Shown here: positions 25,851-35,614 of the stretch, in pieces
Layout of the letters: each line of letters starts with the position of its first letter
Position numbering within the stretch: position 1 is the first letter of the stretch
Origin: Palsa-147 sp049279675
Lineage (GTDB): Bacteria > Acidobacteriota > Terriglobia > Acidiferrales > UBA7541
DNA: 64,000 nt
Direction of reading: 5' to 3'
Assembly (NCBI GenBank): GCA_049279675.1
Contig: JBAPOP010000154.1
Coordinates: 6,123 to 70,122, forward strand
Made by a program: the position numbers and the translations under genes
The notes under the pieces: generated by a model
Seen by the model: the letters and a program-made list of their open reading frames with translations, nothing else
What the model was told of the DNA's origin: nothing
Database searches by the model: none

Positions 25851-27722
25851 TCATTTATTTGCCGGATGGCTTGCGCCGTTCGATTTGGCGAAGAGACAGA
25901 ACGACCAAGGGGAGAGTGTGAAACGCGCTTCTCCTTTAGAATCTAGAAATTCGGGCACATAACTTCCGCCACCGTGCCATTGCGGTTCTGCTGAATCCAA
26001 TATTCTGTGCCAAAGACCGGCGGGAATGGTCAGCGCAACCGGCGCGGGTCGCGCGTCAAAATTCAGAGCTGCAAAGACCTGGCTATCTCCGCTCCATCTT
26101 CGAATAAAAAGTGTCTTTTGCCCTGCGACGGTGACGATTTCCATCGTCTTCTTATCCAGCCGCGCGAACGCCGGTGTTTCGCGGCGCAAGCGCAAAAGCT
26201 CACGATAAAGTTTCAGCAGGCACCTGTGCGGCGGTTCGTTCCGCATCTCCCACTTAAGTTTTGAGCGTTGAAAAGTTTCTTCGCTTTGCGGGTCTGGAAT
26301 TCCCTCGCCCCAACCAAATCGCGCGAAATCTTCGGCTCGCCCCTGTCGCACGGCCTCGACGAGCGCCGCGTCTCCGTGGCTGACGAAATATTGAAATGGC
26401 GCTGATTCGGCGTACTCCTCACCCATGAAAAGCAGAGGGATGCTCGGAGCAATCAGAAGCGCGCCGGCGGCAAGTTTCTTTTGTTCGAATGTCACAAGTT
26501 GCGATAGCCGGTCGCCAAGCCGCCGGTTTCCGACTTGATCGTGGTTCTGAGCAAATACGATGAACCTCTCGCCGGGAATTTTCTTCGAGGAATTGCCGTG
26601 ACGCCGATTTCGATACCTGGAATATTGGCCCGAGTAAACAAACCCGTCACGGAAAGCGCGTGCCAAATCCTCAACACCTTGAAAGTCGGCGTAGTAACCA
26701 TTCCGTTCGCCTGTTAAAAGCACGTGAAGGGAGTGGTGAAAGTCGTCGTTCCAAACGGCATCGAGTCCCAAGCCGTCCGCCGCCGAAGAAGTAATCTCGC
26801 GAGCGTCGTTGCGGTTGCTCTCCGGAAATAAGTAGATGCGCCGATCGAGTCGCTCTGCTCTGGCATGTACGGCACTCGCGAGCTCTTGAAGGAACGGTTT
26901 CGCGGAAGGATCCACAGTCGCGTGGATGGCGTCGAGCCTAAGCGCGTCCATGTGGAAGCTCGTAACCCATTCCAAGGCATTCTCAATGAAAAAACGGCGG
27001 ACCTCGTCGCTGCCACTTCCGCTGAAATTAATTGCCTGGCCCCACGGCGTCTTGTACGCGTCAGTAAAGTAGTCGCCGAAACCGGCGCAGTAATTTCCCT
27101 CTGGGCCGAGATGGTTGTAAACAACGTCCAGCACAACAGCGATTCCGTGAAGATGACAGGCGTTTACGAGCCTCTTCAATCCTTCCGGGCCGCCGTATGA
27201 ATCTTGTACGGCGTAAGGATAGACGCCGTCGTAACCCCAATTTCGATTTCCCGGAAACTGGGCCACTGGCATCAGTTCAATCGCGGAGATTCCGAGATCC
27301 TTCAGATCGGCTAGACGCGGAATAATGGCGTCAAAAGTTCCCTCGGGCGTGAACGTTCCCACGTGAAGCTCATAGAGCACATATTTTTCGAGAGGAAGCC
27401 CTCGCCACGATGCATCTGTCCATCGGAACTGATTGTCCACGACTTGAGACGGGCCGTGGACACCCTGCGGCTGAAAGCGTGAAACTGGATCTGGGCGATT
27501 CTTCGTTTCATCGAGTCGATACATATACAGCGCGCCAGGATGGATGCCCGTCGCATCAGTCTGAAAATATCCAAACTGCGAGGCTTGCATGGGAATGATT
27601 CGTTCGTCCGGTGAGGTAATTCGCAACTCGACTTTTTTCGCGCGTGGCGCCCAAACCAGGAAGCTGCACGTACCGTCGTCCGTCACCACAGCACCGAGAG
27701 GTCTTTCGCGTTCCGCCGTCAC
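25851..27722 (-). CDS. treZ: Malto-oligosyltrehalose trehalohydrolase, TreZ
   Basis: The 623-residue GH13 enzyme has an N-terminal CBM48-like domain (FLVWAPRAKKVELRI) and a catalytic barrel with VVYNHLGPEGNY. The nucleophile is Asp264 in DALRLDAIH, the acid/base is Glu301 in FPESNRND, and FAQNHDQVGNR provides the third carboxylate. The pattern is that of TreZ, which releases trehalose from maltooligosyl trehalose, rather than branching enzyme. A GTG start follows GAGG by five bases. It is the last gene of the glgE operon. Its usual partner TreY is not in the window, so the substrate must come from elsewhere in the genome. Confidence 0.88.
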   Translation of the reverse strand: MTAERERPLGAVVTDDGTCSFLVWAPRAKKVELRITSPDERIIPMQASQFGYFQTDATGIHPGALYMYRLDETKNRPDPVSRFQPQGVHGPSQVVDNQFRWTDASWRGLPLEKYVLYELHVGTFTPEGTFDAIIPRLADLKDLGISAIELMPVAQFPGNRNWGYDGVYPYAVQDSYGGPEGLKRLVNACHLHGIAVVLDVVYNHLGPEGNYCAGFGDYFTDAYKTPWGQAINFSGSGSDEVRRFFIENALEWVTSFHMDALRLDAIHATVDPSAKPFLQELASAVHARAERLDRRIYLFPESNRNDAREITSSAADGLGLDAVWNDDFHHSLHVLLTGERNGYYADFQGVEDLARAFRDGFVYSGQYSRYRNRRHGNSSKKIPGERFIVFAQNHDQVGNRRLGDRLSQLVTFEQKKLAAGALLIAPSIPLLFMGEEYAESAPFQYFVSHGDAALVEAVRQGRAEDFARFGWGEGIPDPQSEETFQRSKLKWEMRNEPPHRCLLKLYRELLRLRRETPAFARLDKKTMEIVTVAGQKTLFIRRWSGDSQVFAALNFDARPAPVALTIPAGLWHRILDSAEPQWHGGGSYVPEFLDSKGEARFTLSPWSFCLFAKSNGASHPANK

Positions 27723-27761
27723 TATGCCTCGTTGTCTTGATTTATCGGAGAAAGGCTCAAT

Positions 27762-29381
27762 TTATTCCTGCAGAAGACTCAAGATTCCCGCCAGTGGAAT
27801 CCGGACCCAATCGACGCGGTTGTTCAATTCATAATTCAATTCGTAAACCGCCTTCTCGAGTAGGTGTATTTGCAGCAGAGCCCAGAGCTCGTTTTGATTT
27901 GCCGGAATAAATGAAGCGGTTCCGGCCTCCCTCAAGTACGAGTTCAAGAAATGGGCTGCGACCCACGCATGCCAATTCTCGGCGACTTTCGTTCGCTTGC
28001 GCACATTTTCGCCTCGCGCATCCGCGCTGTCCTCCTGTGAGGAAGGCAATGAGGCAAACGCAGCGTAATGAAACGATCGAAGCATCCCGGCCACATCCTG
28101 GAGCGGAGAAAGTTTTACGCAACGCTCCGCGATGGGACGAGCAGGCTCGCCTTCGAAATCGATAATGAAGAAATCTGAGCCTGTGTACAAAACTTGGCCA
28201 AGATGATAATCACCGTGGATTCGCGTGCGCGTGGCCGTGATCGGCTGGCTGAGCGCCCGACGAAATATCGATTGGACCTTATCCTCTGAATTGACCACCC
28301 GTTCTGCTTCCGCTCGCAATTCATTGGGCATTCGTGCGAAATGTCGCCGCAGCAACTCGAACGCAACCATAGTTTTTTCGCTCAGTGTGTTTGCTAAATC
28401 ACTCTGAAACTTGGCTGTGTACCGTTCGGGGGCAAAAGCCGGAGTCAATGACTCCGAAGCGAGAGCGATATGCAACTGCGCGGTCCGTTCGGCGAGCAGC
28501 ATTACCGCGTCCAGATACGAGCCGCACAATTCGCGCGCGACATCCGGACTCGGCTGGCCACTCGTAATCAGAGAATGCAAACTGGGAGACTCGCACGATG
28601 AAAGTTCATCGAGGCGCCCCGCGACTTGCTGCCAAAATTCGGAAAGAGATGCCAAAGTGAAATGCCACGCGTCGCCCTGATTGGGAACGAACTCTTGAAG
28701 AATTCCGACGGTTGCTTGACCTCCGTCATCTCCAGCGTATTCCAGCCAACCGGCAACCGCGGGAATAGCGGGGAAATGAATCCGCTCCGAAAGAAAGCGC
28801 CCTATCTCGAGGTCGGGATTTATTCCCTCTTCTACGTGCCGAAAAATCTTCAGGACCAGGCGATCGCCATACACAATCGAGCTATTGCTCTGCTCAACCT
28901 TCATTGGCTTGGGCGTAAGAACGCCCAAGGCTGCCGGGCAGATATCGCGATAGTTGTTGGCTTGTTGCGCTCGGATGCTGCCGTATGATCCTCGAAAGAC
29001 AGCTCGCTCCTCGATTGCGGCGTGCAGCCCGAGCAAGAACTTCTCATCCCGCAGAGCGTCAGCGAGAATCAGTTTTGAGTCGGCACCATTCACCGTCAGC
29101 GTGTGCGGATCATTCTCGAGCGATTTGTGATTCGCAGGCACGGGAAGCAGCGGCAGCAGATACGTTTCTCGAGTTCCGGTCTCGTACTCCACACGCGCAA
29201 GAAGGATGAACGATTCCGATTGCGATGCGCCGAACGGAATAACATCCACAACTTCGATACCGCGAATCTCGCGTGCTTTTCCGCCGAACCAACGTTGAGC
29301 CAATAGGAAACTGGGCAATATCGATGGAAGTGTCTTCTGTAGCTCCGTGAATTCTTGTTTTTTCATTCCAGGCGCGCTCAA
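27762..29381 (-). CDS. mak: Maltokinase
   Basis: The 539-residue kinase matches Mak (Pep2) in having an N-terminal cystatin-like cap (LAQRWFGGKAREI, residues 28-40) and an aminoglycoside-phosphotransferase-like fold. The catalytic loop is HGDYHLGQVL (389-398, Asp391) and the metal site IIDFEGEP (Asp408). Mak phosphorylates maltose to maltose 1-phosphate, the GlgE substrate. Unlike the mycobacterial or pseudomonad forms fused to TreS, it is separate here. The TTG at 29381 has GGGGG five bases upstream; an ATG at 29366 is the alternative start. It lies 39 bases before treZ. Confidence 0.88.
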   Translation of the reverse strand: MSAPGMKKQEFTELQKTLPSILPSFLLAQRWFGGKAREIRGIEVVDVIPFGASQSESFILLARVEYETGTRETYLLPLLPVPANHKSLENDPHTLTVNGADSKLILADALRDEKFLLGLHAAIEERAVFRGSYGSIRAQQANNYRDICPAALGVLTPKPMKVEQSNSSIVYGDRLVLKIFRHVEEGINPDLEIGRFLSERIHFPAIPAVAGWLEYAGDDGGQATVGILQEFVPNQGDAWHFTLASLSEFWQQVAGRLDELSSCESPSLHSLITSGQPSPDVARELCGSYLDAVMLLAERTAQLHIALASESLTPAFAPERYTAKFQSDLANTLSEKTMVAFELLRRHFARMPNELRAEAERVVNSEDKVQSIFRRALSQPITATRTRIHGDYHLGQVLYTGSDFFIIDFEGEPARPIAERCVKLSPLQDVAGMLRSFHYAAFASLPSSQEDSADARGENVRKRTKVAENWHAWVAAHFLNSYLREAGTASFIPANQNELWALLQIHLLEKAVYELNYELNNRVDWVRIPLAGILSLLQE

Positions 29382-29455
29382 AGCATCCCCCTACCGGATG
29401 ATTCGCTGCGGGGAGGCAGGGTTTCACTGCTACGCGAAGACTCACAAATGGCGCT

Positions 29456-30172
29456 TCACAGCGGCGACGGTTCTTCTTCCTTCTCCTTTTCCCTTTCCCG
29501 CTTCTTATTGTCGCCGAGATATCGTTCCAATGTCTGGCGAGCCAGATCGCGCCCGCCCAATCCAAACGCAATTGCCAGCGCAAACATCAGCGCTCCGAAC
29601 ACGATCGAAAAAGCCGAAATTACCGTTTGGCCCGCCAGTCCGATCTGCTCCAGAGCCATCGAGATCGCAAAAATCAGGATCACAAATCGGGTCGAGCTGC
29701 TCCAAAGCCGCGGCGACTTTAAGCCGGCGTTCACCGACGCGAGCAATGCGGCGCGTGAAAGAAAATTCGAGGCAAGGACGCCGACGAAAAGAATGAGAAT
29801 GGCGACAAACAATTCCGGCAACAATTGAAACAAGCGGGAAATCTGATCGTGCAGTTCGGGGATTCCCAGGATGCTGATTCCCACCAGGGTAAAGCCAAGC
29901 CAGGTCACCCAGAACAGCGAGCGCGTGAGAAGTTCGGTGATCGTTGGAAGCGCCGCATTTCTCAGCACCTGCGACGCGCCGGACTGTTCCGATAGCCGAT
30001 TGAGCTGGGTGAAGCGGAGAATAAACCGAAAGAGGTTTTTCACCAGGATCGCCACGAGCAATCCGAACAGCATGATTAGCACCATGGCTACGAACCGCGG
30101 CAGGAACACCGAAATCATGCGAACCAAATTCTGGTAAGCCTGCTGCAGACTCTGAATGATCAACTGTTTCAT
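29456..30172 (-). CDS. Mechanosensitive-channel-like TM-helix protein
   Basis: The 238-residue membrane protein has about five hydrophobic segments. It has repeated conserved-TM-helix units (FLPRFVAMVLIMLFGLLVAI and LLPELFVAILILFVGVLASN) of the type found in MscS-related proteins, ending in FGLGGRDLARQTLERYL and a charged tail rich in Lys and Glu. The MscS beta domain is absent, so it is a minimal or accessory form. The ATG follows AGGTGAAGTC. Its position inside a trehalose/glucan operon, 12 bases after the glycosyltransferase, suggests a role in osmotic response. Confidence 0.75.
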   Translation of the reverse strand: MKQLIIQSLQQAYQNLVRMISVFLPRFVAMVLIMLFGLLVAILVKNLFRFILRFTQLNRLSEQSGASQVLRNAALPTITELLTRSLFWVTWLGFTLVGISILGIPELHDQISRLFQLLPELFVAILILFVGVLASNFLSRAALLASVNAGLKSPRLWSSSTRFVILIFAISMALEQIGLAGQTVISAFSIVFGALMFALAIAFGLGGRDLARQTLERYLGDNKKREREKEKEEEPSPL

Positions 30173-30184
30173 GACTTCACCTCA

Positions 30185-31453
30185 CTACTTCGCTTTCCAC
30201 TTCTCCAGCAAGTACGGTCTCTGGCGCTCAAATTCAAGGCACAGCTGCTCGGTGTCCGCTTCGATTTCATCGGCGGTTGAATTGTGGTGTTCCGCAAGCA
30301 TGGAAAAAATCCTGCCGCGATAGAGAGGCACCAAGGATTGCAGGAGATGATCCCGATTCATCACCGAGTGGTGATAAGAGGCGGCGAATTCGAAAATAAT
30401 CCTAGTCCACAGTTCGTTCCCGACGCGGCATGTTTGCTCGTCAAGCGCGGCCACGCGTTCAATTTCCGTTCGCGTTTCGTCGGACAGAATTGTTTTTAGA
30501 ATCGGCGATAGATCGGTGACGCCCTTCTGGAACAATTCGTATATTCGCTTGCGGTTCACTCGAGCGACGTCCGTAGTCAATTCGTGATCGGGGCCAAAGG
30601 TTGGGACAGGCCCGGGAGTGAGGTCCCGTGCCCAGAAATCCTGCAGCGATTCCAGGCACCAAAACAACGCGCCGGCGGTTTCGCGGACGGCGGTGACAAC
30701 GTCGGTGCCGGAACTGGCCGCAGGTGGCACCTTGGGGCCGAGAAACGTCTGGCAGCATTTGAATCCTGAGGCGATCGCAGTTGTGAGCATCCAAATCTCG
30801 GGCGACTTGCGAACGGCTTCTTCTCCCCAAACGTCCTGCCCTAGACAATTAGCCGCAAGCTTTCCCGAAAATCCGAAATCACCCGAATGCAACTCGCGAA
30901 TTCCACGGCCCAGTACGGCGCGCGTCATCGGGTAAAGCAGATTGCGCACCAGCATGCCTTCGTATTTGTGGCGGCTATAGAGGGGAGCGACAAAATCGAA
31001 ATTCTCGCGATACGCAGGTTGCAGCAGATTCTTGATCCACCCGGCGTCAAGGCTCGGAGTTTGAGGTGAAATCACCGCGCAGGCTTTGGCGCGAACCAAA
31101 TCCGCGGCAGCCAGTATCGAGCGGAACGCCATACCTGGCGCAGGGCTGCCGGGATAGCTCGTCGAGATCCGGTGAATGGTGCGCAAGGACGTCAATCCTC
31201 GCGCCCCTGCAGTCGTTTCCGAGGTCGAGCGTAAAACCGCGTCGGATGTTCCGTCTTGTGAGCCGCCGTCGACGTTAACGATCACCACTCGGTCGCGTGT
31301 GAAATTCTTACGAAAGCTTTCTTCGACGACGGAGACAGCGTTGCCGATAGTTTGCGCGTCATTGTGCGATGGAATACCCACCAGCAGGTCGACCTCACCC
31401 ACGCTCATGAGCTGATGTAGAAATTCGTCCGTCAATAACAGTTCTTCAGCCAA
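30185..31453 (-). CDS. GT-A-fold glycosyltransferase
   Basis: The 422-residue protein begins with a nucleotide-sugar-binding pattern: VDLLVGIPSHNDAQTIGNAV, then VVIVNVDGGSQDGTSDAV. This resembles GT2/GT81 enzymes such as glucosyl-3-phosphoglycerate synthase. LLYPMTRAVLGRGIRELHSG and DFGFSGKLA in the middle also fit that group. A TTG start follows GGAG by seven bases. It lies between treS and the channel-like gene. A role in making a glucosyl- or mannosyl-type compatible solute is inferred, not shown; donor and acceptor are unknown. Confidence 0.7.
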   Translation of the reverse strand: MAEELLLTDEFLHQLMSVGEVDLLVGIPSHNDAQTIGNAVSVVEESFRKNFTRDRVVIVNVDGGSQDGTSDAVLRSTSETTAGARGLTSLRTIHRISTSYPGSPAPGMAFRSILAAADLVRAKACAVISPQTPSLDAGWIKNLLQPAYRENFDFVAPLYSRHKYEGMLVRNLLYPMTRAVLGRGIRELHSGDFGFSGKLAANCLGQDVWGEEAVRKSPEIWMLTTAIASGFKCCQTFLGPKVPPAASSGTDVVTAVRETAGALFWCLESLQDFWARDLTPGPVPTFGPDHELTTDVARVNRKRIYELFQKGVTDLSPILKTILSDETRTEIERVAALDEQTCRVGNELWTRIIFEFAASYHHSVMNRDHLLQSLVPLYRGRIFSMLAEHHNSTADEIEADTEQLCLEFERQRPYLLEKWKAK

Positions 31454-31546
31454 CGCAATCTCCGGAAAAATATTCTAGGGCCGCAATTTCTAGGGCGATT
31501 ACCGCAGAGGACTCGCCTCTTCTGGCCATGCCCGACTCTCGAAGCA

Positions 31547-33190
31547 TCAAATCCGGCGCAATCGGAACCAGAATGACTGGTACGGTCCCAAGGTCAACAA
31601 GTAGGGCAGATCGCCAATTCGCGGGAAAAGATTCCGGCCCGCCATTTCAACAGGGATCGATCCTTTGTGGTTGCGCAAATCCAGTTCGATTGCTTGAGCG
31701 GAATTCGACAAATTGTTCACCGTCAGGACTTCTTCCGCTCCTAACTTGCGGACATAAGCCAGAACTCTGTGATTGGAAGGCCTCAAAAACTCGATGGATC
31801 CGCGGCTGAAGATGCGGGACGATTTGCGTATTTCAATAAGCCTCTTCATCCAAAAAAACAGCGAGTGCGGCGATCGTTTTTGCGATTCGACGTTGATCGC
31901 CTGATAACCAAACACGGGATTCGATATCAAAGGCGAGTAGAGTCGCTCGGGGTCCGCTCCCGAAAAGCCGCCGTTCCAACCGCCATTCCATTGCATCGGA
32001 GTTCGAACGCCATTGCGATCGCCAAGATAGACGTTGTCTCCCATGCCAATTTCATCGCCATAGTAAATTACAGGAGTTCCGGGCAGCGACATAAGCAGGA
32101 GGTTGAGGAGCTGGATTCGCCTTCTATCGTTATCCATCATCGGAGCTAGGCGCCGGCGAATTCCCACATTCAGGCGCATCGTCTTGTCGGTAGCGTAGGC
32201 GTCGTACATGTAATCCCGCTCGATGTCGGTGACCATTTCGAGAGTCAACTCATCATGATTGCGGAGGAAAGTGCACCATTGGCAGTTTTCCGGAATTTGC
32301 GGAGTTTGCTCGAGGATTTCGATGATGGGCTTGCGATCTTCCAGTTGTACTGCCATAAAAATTCTGGGCATCAATGGAAAATGAAACGCCATGTGGAATT
32401 CGTCGCCGTCGCCGAAATATGCGCGCACGTCCGCCGGCCACTGGTTTGCCTCGGCCAAGAGCATTCTGCCCGGAAACGATTGATCGAGCCGTTTGCGAAG
32501 TTCGCGGATGATGGCATGCGTCTCTGGCAAATTTTCGCAGTTTGTCCCTTCACGTTCGATGAGGTAGGGAACTGCGTCCAGCCGAAAAGCATCGACGCCA
32601 AGTTCCAGCCAAAACTTCATCACATTCCACATTTCCTCGAAGACCGCGGGATTGTCGTAGTTCAAGTCCGGCTGATGACTGAAAAACCTGTGCCAGTAAT
32701 ACGATTTCGAGACGGGATCCCAAGCCCAATTCGATAATTCGGTGTCGAGGAAAATAATTCGAGCGTCGCGATAACGCTCGTCCGTATCGCTCCAGACGTA
32801 CCAATCACGTTTGGAGTTGTCGCGGGAACTGCGTGATTCATGAAACCACGGGTGCTGATCGGATGTGTGATTGAGAACCATCTCAATAATCACGCGAATC
32901 CCGCGCGCATGAGCGGCCGCCAGGAATGCCTTGAAGTCTTCAAGCGTGCCGTAATTCGGGTGAATGGCGCGGTAATCGGCGATGTCGTAGCCATCATCGC
33001 GCAACGGTGACGGAAAGAACGGAAGAAGCCAAATGACGTCGATGCCGAGATCTTGCAGATAATCGAGTTTCTGTATCAGGCCCGGAAAATCACCAATACC
33101 GTCGTTATTGCTGTCGCAAAACGTGCGGACGTGCAACTGGTAAATGATCGCGTCTTTGTACCATTGCGCCTGATCCGAACCCGTAGCCAC
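31547..33190 (-). CDS. treS: Trehalose synthase, TreS
   Basis: The 547-residue GH13 enzyme begins WYKDAIIYQLHVRTF, characteristic of TreS. It has DVIWLLPFFPSPLRDDGYDI, the nucleophile Asp205 in FRLDAVPYL, the acid/base Glu248 in LLAEANQWP, and FLRNHDELTLE. TreS interconverts maltose and trehalose, and in the GlgE pathway it feeds maltose to maltokinase. No maltokinase domain is fused to it. A GTG start follows GGGGGAAA. It is second in the operon, 73 bases after glgE. Confidence 0.92.
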   Translation of the reverse strand: MATGSDQAQWYKDAIIYQLHVRTFCDSNNDGIGDFPGLIQKLDYLQDLGIDVIWLLPFFPSPLRDDGYDIADYRAIHPNYGTLEDFKAFLAAAHARGIRVIIEMVLNHTSDQHPWFHESRSSRDNSKRDWYVWSDTDERYRDARIIFLDTELSNWAWDPVSKSYYWHRFFSHQPDLNYDNPAVFEEMWNVMKFWLELGVDAFRLDAVPYLIEREGTNCENLPETHAIIRELRKRLDQSFPGRMLLAEANQWPADVRAYFGDGDEFHMAFHFPLMPRIFMAVQLEDRKPIIEILEQTPQIPENCQWCTFLRNHDELTLEMVTDIERDYMYDAYATDKTMRLNVGIRRRLAPMMDNDRRRIQLLNLLLMSLPGTPVIYYGDEIGMGDNVYLGDRNGVRTPMQWNGGWNGGFSGADPERLYSPLISNPVFGYQAINVESQKRSPHSLFFWMKRLIEIRKSSRIFSRGSIEFLRPSNHRVLAYVRKLGAEEVLTVNNLSNSAQAIELDLRNHKGSIPVEMAGRNLFPRIGDLPYLLTLGPYQSFWFRLRRI

Positions 33191-33263
33191 TTCTGATTTC
33201 CCCCTCGCGGCTCGAAAGCGGAGCAGCGCACGAACTATTAATATTGCCCTCGGCGGGCACGCG

Positions 33264-35246
33264 TCATCGCAGCTTGAAGATATGCGCCGGTATCTTTGAA
33301 GGATTCAATTGGATAAAATTCCGGCTGCCTTGCCAGGTGAAGCGCGCGTCGTCCAACAAGTCATGGATTTCAAATCGTTGCTGCGGCCCAATGCGAAACT
33401 CTTCGAGCGGAACGTCCAGCCACCCAGATTGAGTGTACTGTGGGTCCAAATTCACAATCACGAGAACGACGTTTGAGCGATCTTCGGTCCACTTGCTGTA
33501 GGCGATAAGACGATCGTTGTCGAGCGCGTGAAATCTCAGGCTCCAATCGCTCTGCAGAGCAGGATTTCCGAGCCGAATCTTATTGATTCGAGCGATCAAT
33601 GGTTTGAGGCTGTCTGATCGATCGATGTCCCACGCGCGTATCTGATACTTTTCCGAATCGAGATATTCCTCACTGCCCCGCATCAGCGGCCGGTTCTCGC
33701 ACAGTTCGAAGGCGGGACCGTAAATCCCGTAATTTGCGCCCAATGTCGCGGCCAGGACGAGACGAGAGATAAACGCCGGCGGTCCCCCCGTTTGCAGATA
33801 TTCCGTCAAGATGTCCGGAGTGTTCGGCCAAAGATTCATACGGAAGAATTCGCGGACAGGTGTTTGCGTGAGCTCGGTGAAAAGCTGCGTAATTTCAGTC
33901 TTCGTATTTTTCCACGCGAAGTACGTATACGACTGAGTGAAACCAATTTTCGCGAGTCGGTACATCACTTTTGGCCGCGTGAAAGCTTCGGCGAGAAAGA
34001 TGACGTCCGGTTGCTCGCGATGAATTTCGACGATCAGCCACTCCCAGAAACCGAATGGCTTGGTATGTGGATTATCAACTCGGAAAGTGCGGATTCCCTG
34101 TTCAATCCAGTAAAGAACCACGCTCTTGAGTTCTTCGCACAGCTCCGCGGTGCGCTCGCTTTCAAAATCAATCGGATAAATGTCCTGATACTTCTTCGGC
34201 GGATTTTCGGCGTATTGAATGGAACCATCCGGACGATGCTCGAACCATTCCTCATGCTCCTTCACGTAGGGATGATCCGGCGCACACTGAAATGCGAGAT
34301 CGAGGGCCAGCTCAATTCCGAGCGCCTGCGCCTTTTGCCGGAGCTGCTTGAAATCATCGAGAGTGCCGAGCGCAGGATGTATGGCCTTGTGTCCACCCTC
34401 GACGGAGCCTATAGCCCACGGACTACCCGGATCTCCGGCTGCAACCTGAAGGCTGTTGTTCTTGCCTTTTCTTCCCGCGCGTCCGATCGGGTGAATTGGC
34501 GGAAGATATAGGACGTCGAAACCCATGTCGGCGATGTATTGCAGGCGCTTGATGCAATCGCGGATCGTGCCCTGCTTTTGCGGATCCGCGGTGCAGGAGC
34601 GAGGAAACATCTCGTACCAACTGCTGAATCGCGCTTTAGGGCGGTCGACCCAAACCCGCAATTCCTTTTCATACGTGGTGGCTCGGCTGCGGTCAGGATA
34701 CCGCAGCATTAATTGCGCGAGCGCGTCGCTGCGCACGCATTTGAGCGCGGATTCACGATCCGCGCACGCCAGCTTCTTCAGTTCGGCCGATAGCTCAATC
34801 AAACTCTGAGCATCAGAAGTTCGCGCTCGAGTTGCAGCGGAACTGGCGAGTTCCGCGCCAGTAAGAATATCGAGCGCAATATCTTGCCCTGCGTCGGCCT
34901 TCTTGACGAGGTCGCGTATCCACGTTTTGTAGGAATCCAGCCAGGCTTGGACGGTGTACAGATAGGGCTCAAACTCTGCGATTTGGAACGAGCCTTGCCA
35001 GCGGTCATTGCCGATCGGCCGCATGAGAGATTCGCTCCACTCGCGTTCGCTTGCTTTGCGGAAACACACGACGGCGCTCACGACGTGGTGGCCATCAACA
35101 TTGATGTCTGCCTCCACCGAAACGCTCTCACCTACGACGCGTTTAATCGCAAATCTACCGCCGTCGATTTCCGGTTCTAGATTTTCGATGACGACTCTGC
35201 GAAGCAAGGGTAGCGACACTTCTGTGGCAATCCTTGAAGCGAGCAA
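33264..35246 (-). CDS. glgE: Alpha-1,4-glucan:maltose-1-phosphate maltosyltransferase, GlgE
   Basis: The 660-residue GH13_3 enzyme has a beta-sandwich N domain (RRVVIENLEPEIDGGRFAIK), a helical insert, and a catalytic domain with YLPPIHPIGRAGRKGKNN. The nucleophile is Asp391 in FRVDNPHTKP and the acid/base Glu420 in FLAEAFTRPK. It extends alpha-1,4-glucans from maltose 1-phosphate in the cytoplasm. The frame starts with TTG, with GGAGG eight bases upstream. It is first in a six-gene minus-strand operon and its upstream region is shared with the divergent YXWGXW gene. Confidence 0.93.
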   Translation of the reverse strand: MLASRIATEVSLPLLRRVVIENLEPEIDGGRFAIKRVVGESVSVEADINVDGHHVVSAVVCFRKASEREWSESLMRPIGNDRWQGSFQIAEFEPYLYTVQAWLDSYKTWIRDLVKKADAGQDIALDILTGAELASSAATRARTSDAQSLIELSAELKKLACADRESALKCVRSDALAQLMLRYPDRSRATTYEKELRVWVDRPKARFSSWYEMFPRSCTADPQKQGTIRDCIKRLQYIADMGFDVLYLPPIHPIGRAGRKGKNNSLQVAAGDPGSPWAIGSVEGGHKAIHPALGTLDDFKQLRQKAQALGIELALDLAFQCAPDHPYVKEHEEWFEHRPDGSIQYAENPPKKYQDIYPIDFESERTAELCEELKSVVLYWIEQGIRTFRVDNPHTKPFGFWEWLIVEIHREQPDVIFLAEAFTRPKVMYRLAKIGFTQSYTYFAWKNTKTEITQLFTELTQTPVREFFRMNLWPNTPDILTEYLQTGGPPAFISRLVLAATLGANYGIYGPAFELCENRPLMRGSEEYLDSEKYQIRAWDIDRSDSLKPLIARINKIRLGNPALQSDWSLRFHALDNDRLIAYSKWTEDRSNVVLVIVNLDPQYTQSGWLDVPLEEFRIGPQQRFEIHDLLDDARFTWQGSRNFIQLNPSKIPAHIFKLR

Positions 35247-35614
35247 AGTAAATCCTCCGACCGAACAAGGGAACGGGCCGGACTTGGATTTTCTCGCATG
35301 GCTAGACGCGAGAAAGGCGCCGACGTCAAAATAAAAGCAACTGCATCCACATTATATGATGGAGCGCTCGCGCCTTTGCAAGGCGCGAATTCACAACGCG
35401 TTCCGACCGGAGCTGCGGCGTACAACGCAGGTCTCGCGATCCTACAGAAATCACCCGATGGAAACGAACTTTGCAAAGCAATACACTGGTATCCCGTGTA
35501 GGATGTTGACGCTGTTCGAGTGGAAATTTGCCCCCAATTTACGAATTGAATGCTGGAACCCGCGGGAGTAAGAGCAACTGGTAGCAGACGGAGTCGTCTG
35601 CAAGAGGAGAGCTA
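35247..35614. other. Intergenic region between glgE and the YXWGXW gene
   Basis: No gene is supported in these 368 bases. A perfect 9-bp inverted repeat with a TGC loop lies at 35368-35388 and would form a hairpin in the glgE leader if transcription starts beyond it. An AT-rich ATTATATGAT at 35351-35360 could contribute a -10 element. GAGGAGAG just before 35615 is the Shine-Dalgarno of the plus-strand gene. Confidence 0.45.
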
